A stretch of 49,719 bases of DNA, taken from NCBI GenBank assembly GCA_019637175.1, contig JAHBWD010000035.1, forward strand, positions 37,341-87,059. The letters run 5' to 3'. This DNA is from Labilithrix sp. (lineage in GTDB: Bacteria > Myxococcota_A > Polyangia > Polyangiales > Polyangiaceae). The notes below the pieces were generated by a model, which ran no database searches, was not told where the DNA came from, and saw only the letters and a program-made list of their open reading frames with translations. Shown in pieces: positions 18,259-26,775 of this stretch (position 1 is the stretch's first letter; each line of letters begins with the position of its first letter). A program made the translations under genes and the position numbers.

Positions 18259-19689
18259 TTGAGAGCTCGCCTCCTCCTCGGAGCCGTCGCCGTATCCGCG
18301 CTCGTCGCCTCGGAAGCGTCGGCGGCGGGGCTCTTCACCGCCGATCGCGGCGTTCGTCCGCTCGGGCGCGGCGGCGCCTTCGTCGCGGGCGCCGACGATC
18401 TCGGGGCCATCTGGTACAACCCCGCGGGCCTCGCCGACGCGGGGACCACGATCTACGTCGACTTCGCCTGGCTCAACTTCAGCTCCGAGTTCCGGCGAAA
18501 GACGGAGGTCGCCGACGCGGCCGGCACGCTGCGCACGTACGAGTATCCGCAGGTCAGCGGCACGACGCCGTTCTTGCCGATCCCGACGCTCGGCGGCACT
18601 TACAACTTCGGCGACAAGAAGGAGTTCACGGCGGCGTTCGGCATCCTCGCGCCCTACACGGCGATCGCGAGCTATCCGCTCACCGTCGACGGTCAGCCGT
18701 CGCCGTCGCGCTACTCGCTCGTCACCCTCGACGGCTCCGCGCTCGTCCAGATGGGCGCGTACTTCGCCTACAAGCCGATCGAGGAGATCCGCATCGGCAT
18801 GGGCCTCCAGGCCCTCGTCGGGAAGTTCGCCTCGCGCGTCGTCTTCAGCGCGAGCCCCAGCGATCGCCTGATCGGCGCGCCGGAGCAGCCGGAGTACGAC
18901 TCGCTGAGCCAGCTCGACGTCGGGCCGATCATCACGCCGAGCGGCAACTTCGGCGTCGTCGCCGTGCCCGACAAGCGCTTCCGCATCGGCCTCTCGGCGC
19001 AGCTCCCCTTCTGGATCAACGCGCCGGCGACCGTGCGCGTTCGCCTCCCCACGGCGGCGCCCTTCGATCGCGCCGAACAAGACGGCGAAGACGCGCGCGT
19101 GCGCTTTCGCTTGCCGCCGATCCTCCGCGTGGGCACCGAGTACCGCGCCGATCTCGGCGACGATAGCGATCTGCGGATCGAGGTCGCGTACGTGCGCGAG
19201 TTCTGGAGCCTGCACGACTCGATCGACATCCGCCCCGAGAACATCAAGCTCCTGAACGTCACGGGCTTCCCGAGCCCGTTCGGCGTGGCGCCGATCTCGA
19301 TCCCGCGAAACTTCCAAGACTCGAACTCGTTCCGCCTGGGCTTCGAGTACTCGACGAAGAGCATCTTCAAGTCGAACCGCACCGATCTCCGCGCGGGCAT
19401 CTCGTACGAGACGAGCGGCATCCCCGAGGCCTGGGTCTCGCCGCTGACGTACGACGCCAACAAGTTCATCGGCGGCTTCGGCGGCAGCATCCACGCGGGC
19501 GAGCACTGGAGGCTCGACGCCCTCGCCGCGCTCGTGCTCCTCGACGGCACGCAGCTCGATCCCGCCGACGCGATGGTCCCGCGCGTCAACCCGGTCAAGG
19601 GCAACCCGACGAAGACCGAGTACGTCAACGGCGGCGACTACAGCGCACGCGCGATCATCCTCGGCGTCGGCGCTCAGTACAAGTTCTAG
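18259..19689 (+). CDS. FadL/OMPP1-type outer-membrane transport protein
   Basis: The protein has 476 residues with a TTG start; a signal peptide (LLLGAVAVSALVASEASA) follows. Just after cleavage comes the FadL/OMPP1 N-terminal hatch signature, GVRPLGRGGAFVAGADDLGA then IWYNPAGLAD. The rest consists of beta strands ending in SARAIILGVGAQYKF, with the C-terminal Phe typical of outer-membrane barrels. The family imports hydrophobic molecules such as fatty acids or aromatic hydrocarbons; the ligand here is unknown. It probably forms an operon with the giant lipoprotein upstream. A TAGCCT box lies 9 bases before the start. Its stop shares the sequence CTAG with the stop of the convergent transglycosylase gene. 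Confidence 0.88.
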   Translation: MRARLLLGAVAVSALVASEASAAGLFTADRGVRPLGRGGAFVAGADDLGAIWYNPAGLADAGTTIYVDFAWLNFSSEFRRKTEVADAAGTLRTYEYPQVSGTTPFLPIPTLGGTYNFGDKKEFTAAFGILAPYTAIASYPLTVDGQPSPSRYSLVTLDGSALVQMGAYFAYKPIEEIRIGMGLQALVGKFASRVVFSASPSDRLIGAPEQPEYDSLSQLDVGPIITPSGNFGVVAVPDKRFRIGLSAQLPFWINAPATVRVRLPTAAPFDRAEQDGEDARVRFRLPPILRVGTEYRADLGDDSDLRIEVAYVREFWSLHDSIDIRPENIKLLNVTGFPSPFGVAPISIPRNFQDSNSFRLGFEYSTKSIFKSNRTDLRAGISYETSGIPEAWVSPLTYDANKFIGGFGGSIHAGEHWRLDALAALVLLDGTQLDPADAMVPRVNPVKGNPTKTEYVNGGDYSARAIILGVGAQYKF

Positions 19690-21770
19690 GGCAGAGGCGG
19701 GAGGTGGTCGGGCGACGGAGGCGCGCCGAGCGGCGGCGTCGGCTCCGGCGAAGGCGCGGGCCGCGCGAGCGTGGCGTGGGCGCCTCCGCTCGTGGCGCCG
19801 CTCGGCGGCGCGGGCGCGGCGAGCCACAGGACGACCTGCTCGCCCTCGGCGAGCGCCTCGTTGCGACCCTTGCGGTTGATGCGCTCCATCAGCGACGCGG
19901 TGACGCCGTGCTTCTTGCCGAGCGCGTCGAGCGTGTCGCCCGCCTTCGCCGTGATGACCACGCGGCGCCGACCTTTGTCGTCCCAGTGGAGGAAGAAGTC
20001 TTCGGTGCCCGCGACGATGGTGCGGACCTCGCCCTCGCGCATCACGACCACGCGGCCGAGATCGGCGTCGCCGGGCGCGAAGATCTGGAGCGTCATTCCT
20101 TCGACGAGGCGCGCCGAAGGATCGACCTCGTTCCATCGCCGCAGCTCGTCGGGCGTCACCTTGAAGGCGGCGCACACCTCGCGCAGCGTGTCGCCGACCT
20201 GCACGCGGTAGAAGACGCGCTTGCGATCGGGGTAGACGAACACGTCCTGGGGCACGATCACGACGGGCTTGTCGGCCTTCTTCGCGTCGGGCTTGTCGGT
20301 CGCTGTGCCGGCGTCGGCCTTGGGCACGACGAGGATCATCCCGCCGCGCACGGCTTCGCCGGGCGTGAGCGCGTTGAGCTCGACGAGCTTCGCCACGGGC
20401 ACGTGGCGCGCTTGCGCGATCTGCTCGAGCGACTCGCCGAAGCGCACGACGTAGCGCTCCGTGAGCGGCTGCTCGCGCTTGGTCTTCGCGAGGTTCTGCG
20501 AGCACCCGCCGGCCTTGCCCGCAGGAACGCGGACGGGCCAGTCGGCGTCGCTCGGCGGCGTGCGCTGCGCGCGGAGCTCGGGGTTGAGCTGCTCGACTTC
20601 CTTCGTCGTCACGCCGCACGCCTGCGCCACCGCGGAGAGCGCCGTCCCCGGCGCGACCGGGACCTCTTCGCCTTCGATCGGCGCGTCGAGCGACACGTCT
20701 TGGTAGCCGAACGTCGCGAGGTTGCGCGAGACGATCGCCGCCGCGATGATCTTCGGCACGTAGAGCGTCGTCTCCCAAGGGAACGATCCCTCGAGCTTGG
20801 CGAGCGCCCAGTAGTCGTTCGTGTTGTAGCGGCGCACGGCCTGGAGCACGCCGCCGTAGCCCATGTTGTAGCCGGCCATCGCGAGATCCCAGCTGCCGAA
20901 GCGGCGGTGGAGATCCGCGAGGTGATCGGCGGCCGCCTCGGTCGCGGCGACGAGGCTCATGCGCTGATCGGCCCAGCGATCTTGAGAGAGACCGTAGATC
21001 TTTCCCGTCTCGGGCATGAACTGCCAGAGGCCGACGGCGCCGACGGGCGATCGCGCCGTGGGCTCGAACCCGCTCTCGATCATCGCGAGCCACGTGAGAT
21101 CTTCGGGCAGGCCCTTGCGGCGGAAGACCTTGCGCATCGTCTCGCGATAGCGACCGGACCGCCGCAGCCACGTCGTGAGCGTCGAGCGACCGCGCGGATC
21201 GTCCTTGAAGAACTCGAGGTAGCGAACGACGCGCGCCTCCCAGCGGACGGGGAGATCGGGCATGTCGAGCTTCGCGAGCCACGCGGTGTCCTTGCCGGCG
21301 CTCTCCGAAGGCGGCGCGCTCGACGGAGGCGCAGGCGCGAGGCCCGACGCGTGGACGCGGGGGCGATCGTCGCTCGTCGCGACCGGGAACGGCAGCTCCG
21401 AGGGCCACGTCGTTCCGATCGCCGGCGACGCGGGCGGAAAGAGCTCGCGCTCGGCGGCGTGGAGCGCGCGGAGCTCGGGCGAGTCGGCGCCGATCGCGGT
21501 GTCGTCGAACGTCGGGCCTCCGGCGACCTGCCGGCGGACCGTGTTGTCTTGGGATCGCGGGCCCTTCGCCGGAGCGGGGGCTTGCGCTTCCTTCTTCGTC
21601 GCGCCGGGCGCTTGCGATCCCGAGGGCTTCGCCGTCGACGGCTTCGACGACGACGGCTTCGGCGGCGACGACGGCGGCGCGGCCAGAGCGGGCGCGGCGG
21701 GGCCGACGACCCCGAAGAACGCGACCGCGGCGAGCGGACGTAGGACGAGCCATCGACTTCTCGACCGCAT
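19686..21770 (-). CDS. MltD-like membrane-bound lytic murein transglycosylase with LysM repeats
   Basis: The protein has 694 residues. The start at ATG 21770 gives a signal peptide (WLVLRPLAAVAFFGVVGPAAPALA). After a Pro/Ser/Lys-rich linker and an alpha-helical region, an SLT domain (about 218-345) has GLPEDLTWLAMIESGFEPTA with the catalytic Glu near 233, then GAVGLWQFMP and AMAGYNMGYGG. LysM-type peptidoglycan-binding modules follow at about 439-483 (YVVRFGESLEQIA), 520-566 (YRVQVGDTLREVC) and 603-650 (ITAKAGDTLDALG), with a degenerate one near 368-412. It cleaves peptidoglycan glycan strands to 1,6-anhydro products in the periplasm. The C-terminal tail is Pro-rich. Confidence 0.93.
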   Translation of the reverse strand: MRSRSRWLVLRPLAAVAFFGVVGPAAPALAAPPSSPPKPSSSKPSTAKPSGSQAPGATKKEAQAPAPAKGPRSQDNTVRRQVAGGPTFDDTAIGADSPELRALHAAERELFPPASPAIGTTWPSELPFPVATSDDRPRVHASGLAPAPPSSAPPSESAGKDTAWLAKLDMPDLPVRWEARVVRYLEFFKDDPRGRSTLTTWLRRSGRYRETMRKVFRRKGLPEDLTWLAMIESGFEPTARSPVGAVGLWQFMPETGKIYGLSQDRWADQRMSLVAATEAAADHLADLHRRFGSWDLAMAGYNMGYGGVLQAVRRYNTNDYWALAKLEGSFPWETTLYVPKIIAAAIVSRNLATFGYQDVSLDAPIEGEEVPVAPGTALSAVAQACGVTTKEVEQLNPELRAQRTPPSDADWPVRVPAGKAGGCSQNLAKTKREQPLTERYVVRFGESLEQIAQARHVPVAKLVELNALTPGEAVRGGMILVVPKADAGTATDKPDAKKADKPVVIVPQDVFVYPDRKRVFYRVQVGDTLREVCAAFKVTPDELRRWNEVDPSARLVEGMTLQIFAPGDADLGRVVVMREGEVRTIVAGTEDFFLHWDDKGRRRVVITAKAGDTLDALGKKHGVTASLMERINRKGRNEALAEGEQVVLWLAAPAPPSGATSGGAHATLARPAPSPEPTPPLGAPPSPDHLPPLP

Positions 21771-21776
21771 GGCACG

Positions 21777-21806
21777 AGCATTCCCCCAGAGACGAGCGCG
21801 CGTCAA
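21777..21806 (-). promoter_or_regulatory. Promoter of the lytic transglycosylase gene
   Basis: On the minus strand TTGACG (21806-21801) and AATGCT (21782-21777) are 18 bases apart; the -10 box ends 6 bases before the ATG at 21770. The in-frame TTG at 21806 would be the -35 box itself, which argues for the ATG as the start. Confidence 0.45.
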
Positions 21807-21891
21807 ATTAGCGTCTGGTTTCGTGCGCAGCGGGCCATGACGACGAGATCGTCGATCGCATTCCGCACGTATCGCGGGACGTCACGCGCCC

Positions 21892-23580
21892 TCAGCGTTT
21901 GAGGCGGAGCGAACGCGCCGGATCGCGCTGCGCCGAGTTCGGCGCGTGAGCGCCGGGCGCGTCGGCGAACTCGACGCCGTCGCCCGGCTTCTCGCAGTCG
22001 GTGCACGCCGTCGCCGCGGCGCCCGTCGACGACGGCGCGCGCGCCGCCGCCGGAGCGGCGGAGGGGTTGCCGCCGAGATCCGAGTCTTCTCCTTCGCCGC
22101 CGGGCAAGGCCGGCAGGACCGCGACGTCGAAGCCCACGGGCACGTGATAGATCTCCGTCGTCGGCGGATAGAAGTCGGTGGCGTCTTCGCGCCGCGTCGT
22201 GCCGTCGGGGTACTTGAGGAGGCGCGAGCGGCGAATGCGGTAGCCCTTGATGCCGTGCTGCTTCACCAGCACCTTCTTGCCGGCGAGGTTCGGCTCCTCG
22301 ACGACCTTCCGCTTGTAGGGGATCGTCGAGACCACGTCGCGCCCGAAGCTCACCTCCACGGGGCGCATCTTGCCGAGCAGCTCGACGCGGAGCTTGTTGC
22401 CCTCGGTCTTGGCGTGCACCACCACGGGGAAGGGGTGCGGGTTGCGCACCTTGAGATCGACGCCGGGGTACACGACCGTCGAGTCGAGCCCCATCGGGAT
22501 GTACGCGCTCGGGCGCGAGTGCGGCAGGCGCTCGAGGACGTCGAAGCCGCCGAAGAAGCTTGCGGCGTAGAACGTCGAGGCGACCTGGCAGGTGCCGCCG
22601 CCGACGCCCTCGACCATCTCGCCCTTGAAGATCTCCCAGCTCTTCTGGAAGCCGTTCGACTCGCTACGCTCGCCGATGACGGCGTTGAAGCTGATCATCT
22701 CGCCGGGCGAGATGACGAGGCCGTCGAGCTTCTGCGAAGCGTTGTCGATGTTCTTGCCGCGCTTCTGCTGATCGCCGCCGCGGGAGAAGAACGTCTCGTA
22801 CTCGGCGACGACCGTCGTGATCTCGAGGTTCTTGAGGAAGGCCGAGGAGATGCGCGGCGCGAAGGTCGCGATCGGGAGCTCGAGCGAAATCGCGTCGCCG
22901 CGTTCGAAGCGGGCCGCCGCTTCGAGCTTGGCGACGACGGCGTCGACGTCGACGTAGCGGCCGTCTCTCTCGGGGATCGTGACGTGCTTCTCGAGATCGA
23001 GGCGCGCCGAGACGGCCTGGCTGTCGGTCGCGTCCTTCGGCGCCTCGAGCTTGTGAAAGGCCTCGACGCGATCGAGCTCGAGGCGGAGGGGAACGTCGAT
23101 CCGCCCCGCGCGCGCTTCGCGCGCCGCCTCGACGCGCGACCAGAGATCGGTGTCTTTTCCGACGCGCGACGCGAGCTTCACGGTCTCGTCGACGTCGACC
23201 GCGAGGCCGAGCTCGCCGAGCGTCGACTCGAGGACGGCGGCGCCGCCGCCCGGGGGCGCGAGATGAACCTTCTTGGCGGCGAGCTTCTTCGCGCGCGCCT
23301 CGACGATCTCGCGGACCTTGGCCGCGTCGGCGCCGTCGGGGAGGCGCTCGCCGTCGACGGAGACGCCCGGAAGAACGAAGGCCTCCGGCAGGTAGCGCGC
23401 GCGCAGGAAGAGCCCCGACCCGAGCGTCGCGGCGACGAGCCCGAGGGCGAGGCCTGCGCGCAGCCCCCAGCGACGAGACCCGGATCGAGAGGGCGCCGCT
23501 GCCGGACGAACGTAGATCGCGGCGGGCGGCCCCGCAGGACCGGTGCGCGGATGTGGGTTCGGCGGCGGAGGGAAGGACAT
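21892..23580 (-). CDS. VanW family protein, membrane-anchored
   Basis: The protein has 562 residues starting at ATG 23580. A short Pro-rich cytoplasmic N-terminus is followed by one membrane span (LRAGLALGLVAATLGSGLFL, about residues 40-60). A peptidoglycan-binding-4-like region (about 75-290) precedes the VanW domain (about 300-440): ISPGEMISFNAVIGERSESN, then EMVEGVGGGTCQVASTFYAA and PHSRPSAYIPMGLDSTVVYPG. A C-terminal tail carries a CTDCEKPGD stretch. VanW was named from vancomycin-resistance clusters; its biochemical role is unsettled, and its extracytoplasmic position points to cell-wall-linked function. It is divergent from the kinase gene at 23697. Confidence 0.9.
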   Translation of the reverse strand: MSFPPPPNPHPRTGPAGPPAAIYVRPAAAPSRSGSRRWGLRAGLALGLVAATLGSGLFLRARYLPEAFVLPGVSVDGERLPDGADAAKVREIVEARAKKLAAKKVHLAPPGGGAAVLESTLGELGLAVDVDETVKLASRVGKDTDLWSRVEAAREARAGRIDVPLRLELDRVEAFHKLEAPKDATDSQAVSARLDLEKHVTIPERDGRYVDVDAVVAKLEAAARFERGDAISLELPIATFAPRISSAFLKNLEITTVVAEYETFFSRGGDQQKRGKNIDNASQKLDGLVISPGEMISFNAVIGERSESNGFQKSWEIFKGEMVEGVGGGTCQVASTFYAASFFGGFDVLERLPHSRPSAYIPMGLDSTVVYPGVDLKVRNPHPFPVVVHAKTEGNKLRVELLGKMRPVEVSFGRDVVSTIPYKRKVVEEPNLAGKKVLVKQHGIKGYRIRRSRLLKYPDGTTRREDATDFYPPTTEIYHVPVGFDVAVLPALPGGEGEDSDLGGNPSAAPAAARAPSSTGAAATACTDCEKPGDGVEFADAPGAHAPNSAQRDPARSLRLKR

Positions 23581-23600
23581 GATGACGAAACGCTCGCGCG

Positions 23601-23629
23601 AGTATCCGTCATCCACGGCCAAATCCCAA
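23601..23629 (-). promoter_or_regulatory. Promoter of the VanW gene
   Basis: Read on the minus strand, TTGGGA (23629-23624) and GATACT (23606-23601) are separated by 17 bases, giving a start of transcription about 13 bases before the ATG. There is no clear Shine-Dalgarno sequence in the short leader. Confidence 0.5.
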
Positions 23630-23640
23630 GATCCGTCGGA

Positions 23641-23686
23641 TATGATCGCGAGGCCCAGCCCTGTGCGGCTGGGCCTCGCGATCATA
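23641..23686. repeat. Perfect 20-bp inverted repeat between divergent genes
   Basis: The arms 23641-23660 (beginning TATGATCGCG) and 23667-23686 (ending CGCGATCATA) are exact reverse complements around a 6-base loop CTGTGC. A second small palindrome, ATCCG-T-CGGAT, abuts it at 23631-23641. It fills most of the space between the VanW promoter and the kinase GTG at 23697. As DNA it could be an operator or cruciform; as RNA it would be a very stable hairpin ending 10 bases before the kinase start. It has no T-run, and TATGAT at its left end could also be a -10 box. Confidence 0.85.
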
Positions 23687-23696
23687 GGCCAGAGGC

Positions 23697-25436
23697 GTGA
23701 AGACCTGCACGCAGTGCAAGATGCGCTACCCGAACGAGGCGACGTTCTGCTTCGTCGAGGGCGCCGAGCTCGTCGAGCTGCCCGATCCGCGGATCGGCAC
23801 GCTCCTCACGGGCCGCTACGTCATCGAAGAGGTCATCGGCGAGGGCGGCATGGCCACCGTCTATCGCGCGCGTCACAAGCTCGTCGACCGCGCGGTCGCG
23901 GTCAAGATCATGAACCCGCTGCTCGCGAGCGATCCGATCGTCCGTGAGCGATTCCGGCGCGAGGCCCGGAGCGCGCAGAAGCTCGCGCACCCCAACATCA
24001 TCGAGATCTTCGATCAGGGCGACACCGAAGACGGCACCTGCTTCATCGTGATGGAGCTCCTCCGTGGAGAGTCGCTCGCCACGACGATCGCCCGCGGGCG
24101 CCTGGAGGTCGATCGCGCGGTGCACGTGATGATCCAAGTCGCGCGCGGGATCGCCCGCGCGCACGACCTCGAGGTCATCCACCGCGACATCAAGCCCGAG
24201 AACATCTTCCTCAGCCAGCGCGACGACGGCTCCGACCTCGTGAAGCTGCTCGACTTCGGCATCGCCAAGAGCCGGCACGACTCGCGGCTCACGGGCCAGG
24301 GCGAGCTCTTCGGGACGCCTCAGTACATGGCGCCCGAGCGCATCATGGGCAACGACACCGGTGGCGCGAGCGACCTCTACGCGCTCGGCGTCGTTTTCTT
24401 CGAGATGTTGACGGGGGAGCTCCCCTTCAGCGCCCCCGACGTCACGAGCTTCTTCGTCAAGCACATGAACGAAGCGCCGCGCTCGCTCGCTTCGCTGAAC
24501 GCCAAGGTGCCGCCGGCGCTCGACGATCTCGTCGTCAAGATGCTCGCGAAGGAGCCGAAAGACAGGCCGGTCGACGCGCACCGCGTGCACCAGGATCTGC
24601 TCGACATCCAGAAGGAGCGCGAGGGCGCGCTCCCGCCGTCGGCCGACGAAGAGCCGCTCACGGTGGCGGCCCCGATCACGCTCACCGCGGGCGCCGCCGA
24701 TCAATGGGCGCGGCGCATCTTCGTCCTCGAGCAGATGCTCTCCCGCGCCTTCGGCGCCAAGAACCGCGCGCCCGGGGAGCTCACCAAGCTGCTCGACGAG
24801 GTCAACGATCTCGTGCGCCAGGTGGTCCAGCTGCGCGGCGAGGGCATGGAGGCCCAGCACGCGCTCGAAGGTATCGACACGCGCGGTCGCGAGAAGCGCG
24901 CGCAGCTCGGCTTCGCCGTCGATCAGCTCGGCGTCGACAGCTCGAAGGCGAAGGAAGATCTCCGCGCCGCGCGCGAGGCGCAGCGCAAGGCGGAGGAAGA
25001 GTGCACGGGCGCGCGCGCGCGCTTCGACGCCGCGCACAAAGAGATGGTCGTCTGGGAAGGGCGCTCGGGGATGCTCGAGCCTTGGAGCGATCTCGCGCAG
25101 GCCTATCGCGCGACCGCCGACGCCGTCGACGAATGGAACGCGTATCGCCAAGAAGAGCGACGCGCCCAGGAGGTCGCCGAGGCGGCCGAGCGCGTCGTCA
25201 ACGATCTCGACTTCCAGATCCGCGAGCTCCGGAGCGCGCTCGCGAAGTTCGAGCAGCAGCTCGACGAAGAGCGCGAAAAGTGCCGTCAGACGATCGAGAC
25301 GAACGGCAACGAGGCCGACAAGATCGAGACGCAGCTCTTCGAGCTGACGACGCGCTTCTGCAAGCCGCTCCGCGCGAAGCCGGAGCTGGCGCCGCTCTTC
25401 AAGGAGCTCGAGACCGAAGCCGAAGCCGCGGCGTGA
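23697..25436 (+). CDS. Zinc-ribbon serine/threonine protein kinase with coiled-coil tail
   Basis: The protein has 579 residues with a GTG start. The N-terminus (KTCTQCKMRYPNEATFC) is a zinc-ribbon-like half. The Hanks-type kinase domain (about 40-300) is complete: GEGGMATVYRA, AVKIM with the ATP Lys, HRDIKPENIF, DFGIA and GTPQYMAPE. After a linker, about 340-545 is a long charged helical region with heptad character (ELTKLLDEVNDLVRQVVQL, LEQQLDEEREKCRQ-like stretches), so a coiled coil. No membrane segment is present, so the kinase is cytoplasmic, unlike the kinase at 44657. Targets are unknown; the FHA-GGDEF protein in this window is one type of possible partner. The 20-bp palindrome precedes the start. 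Confidence 0.93.
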   Translation: MKTCTQCKMRYPNEATFCFVEGAELVELPDPRIGTLLTGRYVIEEVIGEGGMATVYRARHKLVDRAVAVKIMNPLLASDPIVRERFRREARSAQKLAHPNIIEIFDQGDTEDGTCFIVMELLRGESLATTIARGRLEVDRAVHVMIQVARGIARAHDLEVIHRDIKPENIFLSQRDDGSDLVKLLDFGIAKSRHDSRLTGQGELFGTPQYMAPERIMGNDTGGASDLYALGVVFFEMLTGELPFSAPDVTSFFVKHMNEAPRSLASLNAKVPPALDDLVVKMLAKEPKDRPVDAHRVHQDLLDIQKEREGALPPSADEEPLTVAAPITLTAGAADQWARRIFVLEQMLSRAFGAKNRAPGELTKLLDEVNDLVRQVVQLRGEGMEAQHALEGIDTRGREKRAQLGFAVDQLGVDSSKAKEDLRAAREAQRKAEEECTGARARFDAAHKEMVVWEGRSGMLEPWSDLAQAYRATADAVDEWNAYRQEERRAQEVAEAAERVVNDLDFQIRELRSALAKFEQQLDEEREKCRQTIETNGNEADKIETQLFELTTRFCKPLRAKPELAPLFKELETEAEAAA

Positions 25437-25571
25437 TCGACGTTCGTCCGGTGCAGCCTCGAGGCCGCAACGCGTCGCGAAGAGCGGCGGACACCGATCC
25501 AGATCACCCCGCCGGCCCGAACGCAGATGCGCGGAATCAGGACTGGCAGGTCGGTTGCTAGACGTCGGTGC

Positions 25572-26750
25572 ATGTCGTTCTCCCTGCGCGCGCCGCTCGT
25601 CCCCCTCCTCCTCTTGGTGGCGGCGTGCGCAGGGGGAGCGCAACCCGAAGACGCGACCGCCGAGCAGGCCGCCTCGAGCCGAAGCGCCGGGCGCGCAGCG
25701 GAGAAGATCCGCGACGGCCTTCCGCGAGGCCTCGCGATGCAGATCGCGCACGGGGAGATCCACGCGGCCTTCGTCGCGCGCGCGGGCGCCGACGATCATG
25801 TAGTTTACATTCATCGACCGATCGCCGGCGGCGTGCCCTTCGCGATCGAAGAGGTCGCCTCGGCCAGCGCCCTCGAGGGCACCGGCCTCGCCGTCGACGC
25901 TGAAGGAGAGCCGCACGTCGCGTTCTTCGAGCGCGGCAAGATCATGCTCGCGCGCAGGGTCGCCGGCTCGTGGCAGAGCGAGCTCGTCGACGCCGACGCG
26001 GGCGCGTCCCTCTTGAATCCCGGACCTCGCGTCGCCGTCGGGAGCGACGGCGTCGAGCACGTCGTGTACGCGGCGTTCGCGCTCACGCCCGACGGCCAGA
26101 GCCGCGGCTGCGTCAAGTACGCCGCGCGCGCGGGCGCGGGCTTCGCGCCGGAGATCGTGGATCCGGGCGAGGTCTACGATCCGGGCTGGCGCGTCGAGAC
26201 GACAGGGGGCGCCGCGCTCGTGCTCGACGACGCGAACGTGCCTCACGTCTGCTACGCGCAGTCGCGATCGCTGCCTCCCGTGTCGTCGGCGGCGGATCTC
26301 AAGTACGCGCGACGCGGCGCGACGGGGTGGACGCGCGAGCTCGTCGAGAAGGGCGGCCGGAGCGGCGGTTCGTGCTCCATCGCGCTCGCCGCGAGCGGCG
26401 CGCCGAGCATCAGCCACCTCGACTGGGGCAGCTACGATCTACGCTTCGCGGTCCGCGGCGCGTCGGGGTGGTCCGCCTCCGTCGTCGACGCCGACGGCGC
26501 AGTAGGTCGCTTCTCGAGCCTCGCGTTCGACGCGAGCGGCGCCGCGCGCGTCGCCTACGTCGACGAGACGTCGGGGATGCTCAAGCTCGCGTCGGCCTCC
26601 GGCGCGAGCTGGGCGATCGAAGACGTGCTCGCGGCGCGCGCGTTCTCCGGCGGCGACATGGTGAGCGCACTCGACGGCGACGGCGCCGAGCACTTCCTCC
26701 TCACGCGAATCAACGCCGCAGGCGGGGGCGAGCTCGTCTACGTCCGCTGA
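25572..26750 (+). CDS. Lipoprotein with propeller-like repeats
   Basis: The protein has 392 residues; the lipoprotein signal is APLVPLLLLVAACAGG with Cys near residue 18. The mature part contains repeated units of the type GTGLAVDAEGEPHVAFFERG, GPRVAVGSDGVEHVVYAAF, LVLDDANVPHVCYAQS, SLAFDASGAARVAYVDETSG and DGDGAEHFLLTRI, about 45-60 residues apart. This is the blade rhythm of a BNR/sialidase-like or related beta-propeller. Catalytic residues are not evident, so binding rather than catalysis seems likely. TAGACG lies 7 bases before the ATG. The 135-base gap before it (25437-25571) holds no other recognisable element. Confidence 0.78.
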   Translation: MSFSLRAPLVPLLLLVAACAGGAQPEDATAEQAASSRSAGRAAEKIRDGLPRGLAMQIAHGEIHAAFVARAGADDHVVYIHRPIAGGVPFAIEEVASASALEGTGLAVDAEGEPHVAFFERGKIMLARRVAGSWQSELVDADAGASLLNPGPRVAVGSDGVEHVVYAAFALTPDGQSRGCVKYAARAGAGFAPEIVDPGEVYDPGWRVETTGGAALVLDDANVPHVCYAQSRSLPPVSSAADLKYARRGATGWTRELVEKGGRSGGSCSIALAASGAPSISHLDWGSYDLRFAVRGASGWSASVVDADGAVGRFSSLAFDASGAARVAYVDETSGMLKLASASGASWAIEDVLAARAFSGGDMVSALDGDGAEHFLLTRINAAGGGELVYVR

Positions 26751-26775
26751 CCCGTTCCGGGTCTATAACTGACGC

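Noticed and set aside
18196..21753. Minus-strand frame of about 1185 codons opposite the FadL-like gene
   Set aside because: Arg/Ala-rich shadow without motifs; real genes on both strands account for the region.
21771..21806. TTG start for the lytic transglycosylase
   Set aside because: The TTG is part of TTGACG, a likely -35 box, and the ATG at 21770 starts the signal peptide.
23682..26417. Minus-strand frame of about 911 codons
   Set aside because: Antisense shadow of the zinc-ribbon kinase and the propeller lipoprotein.
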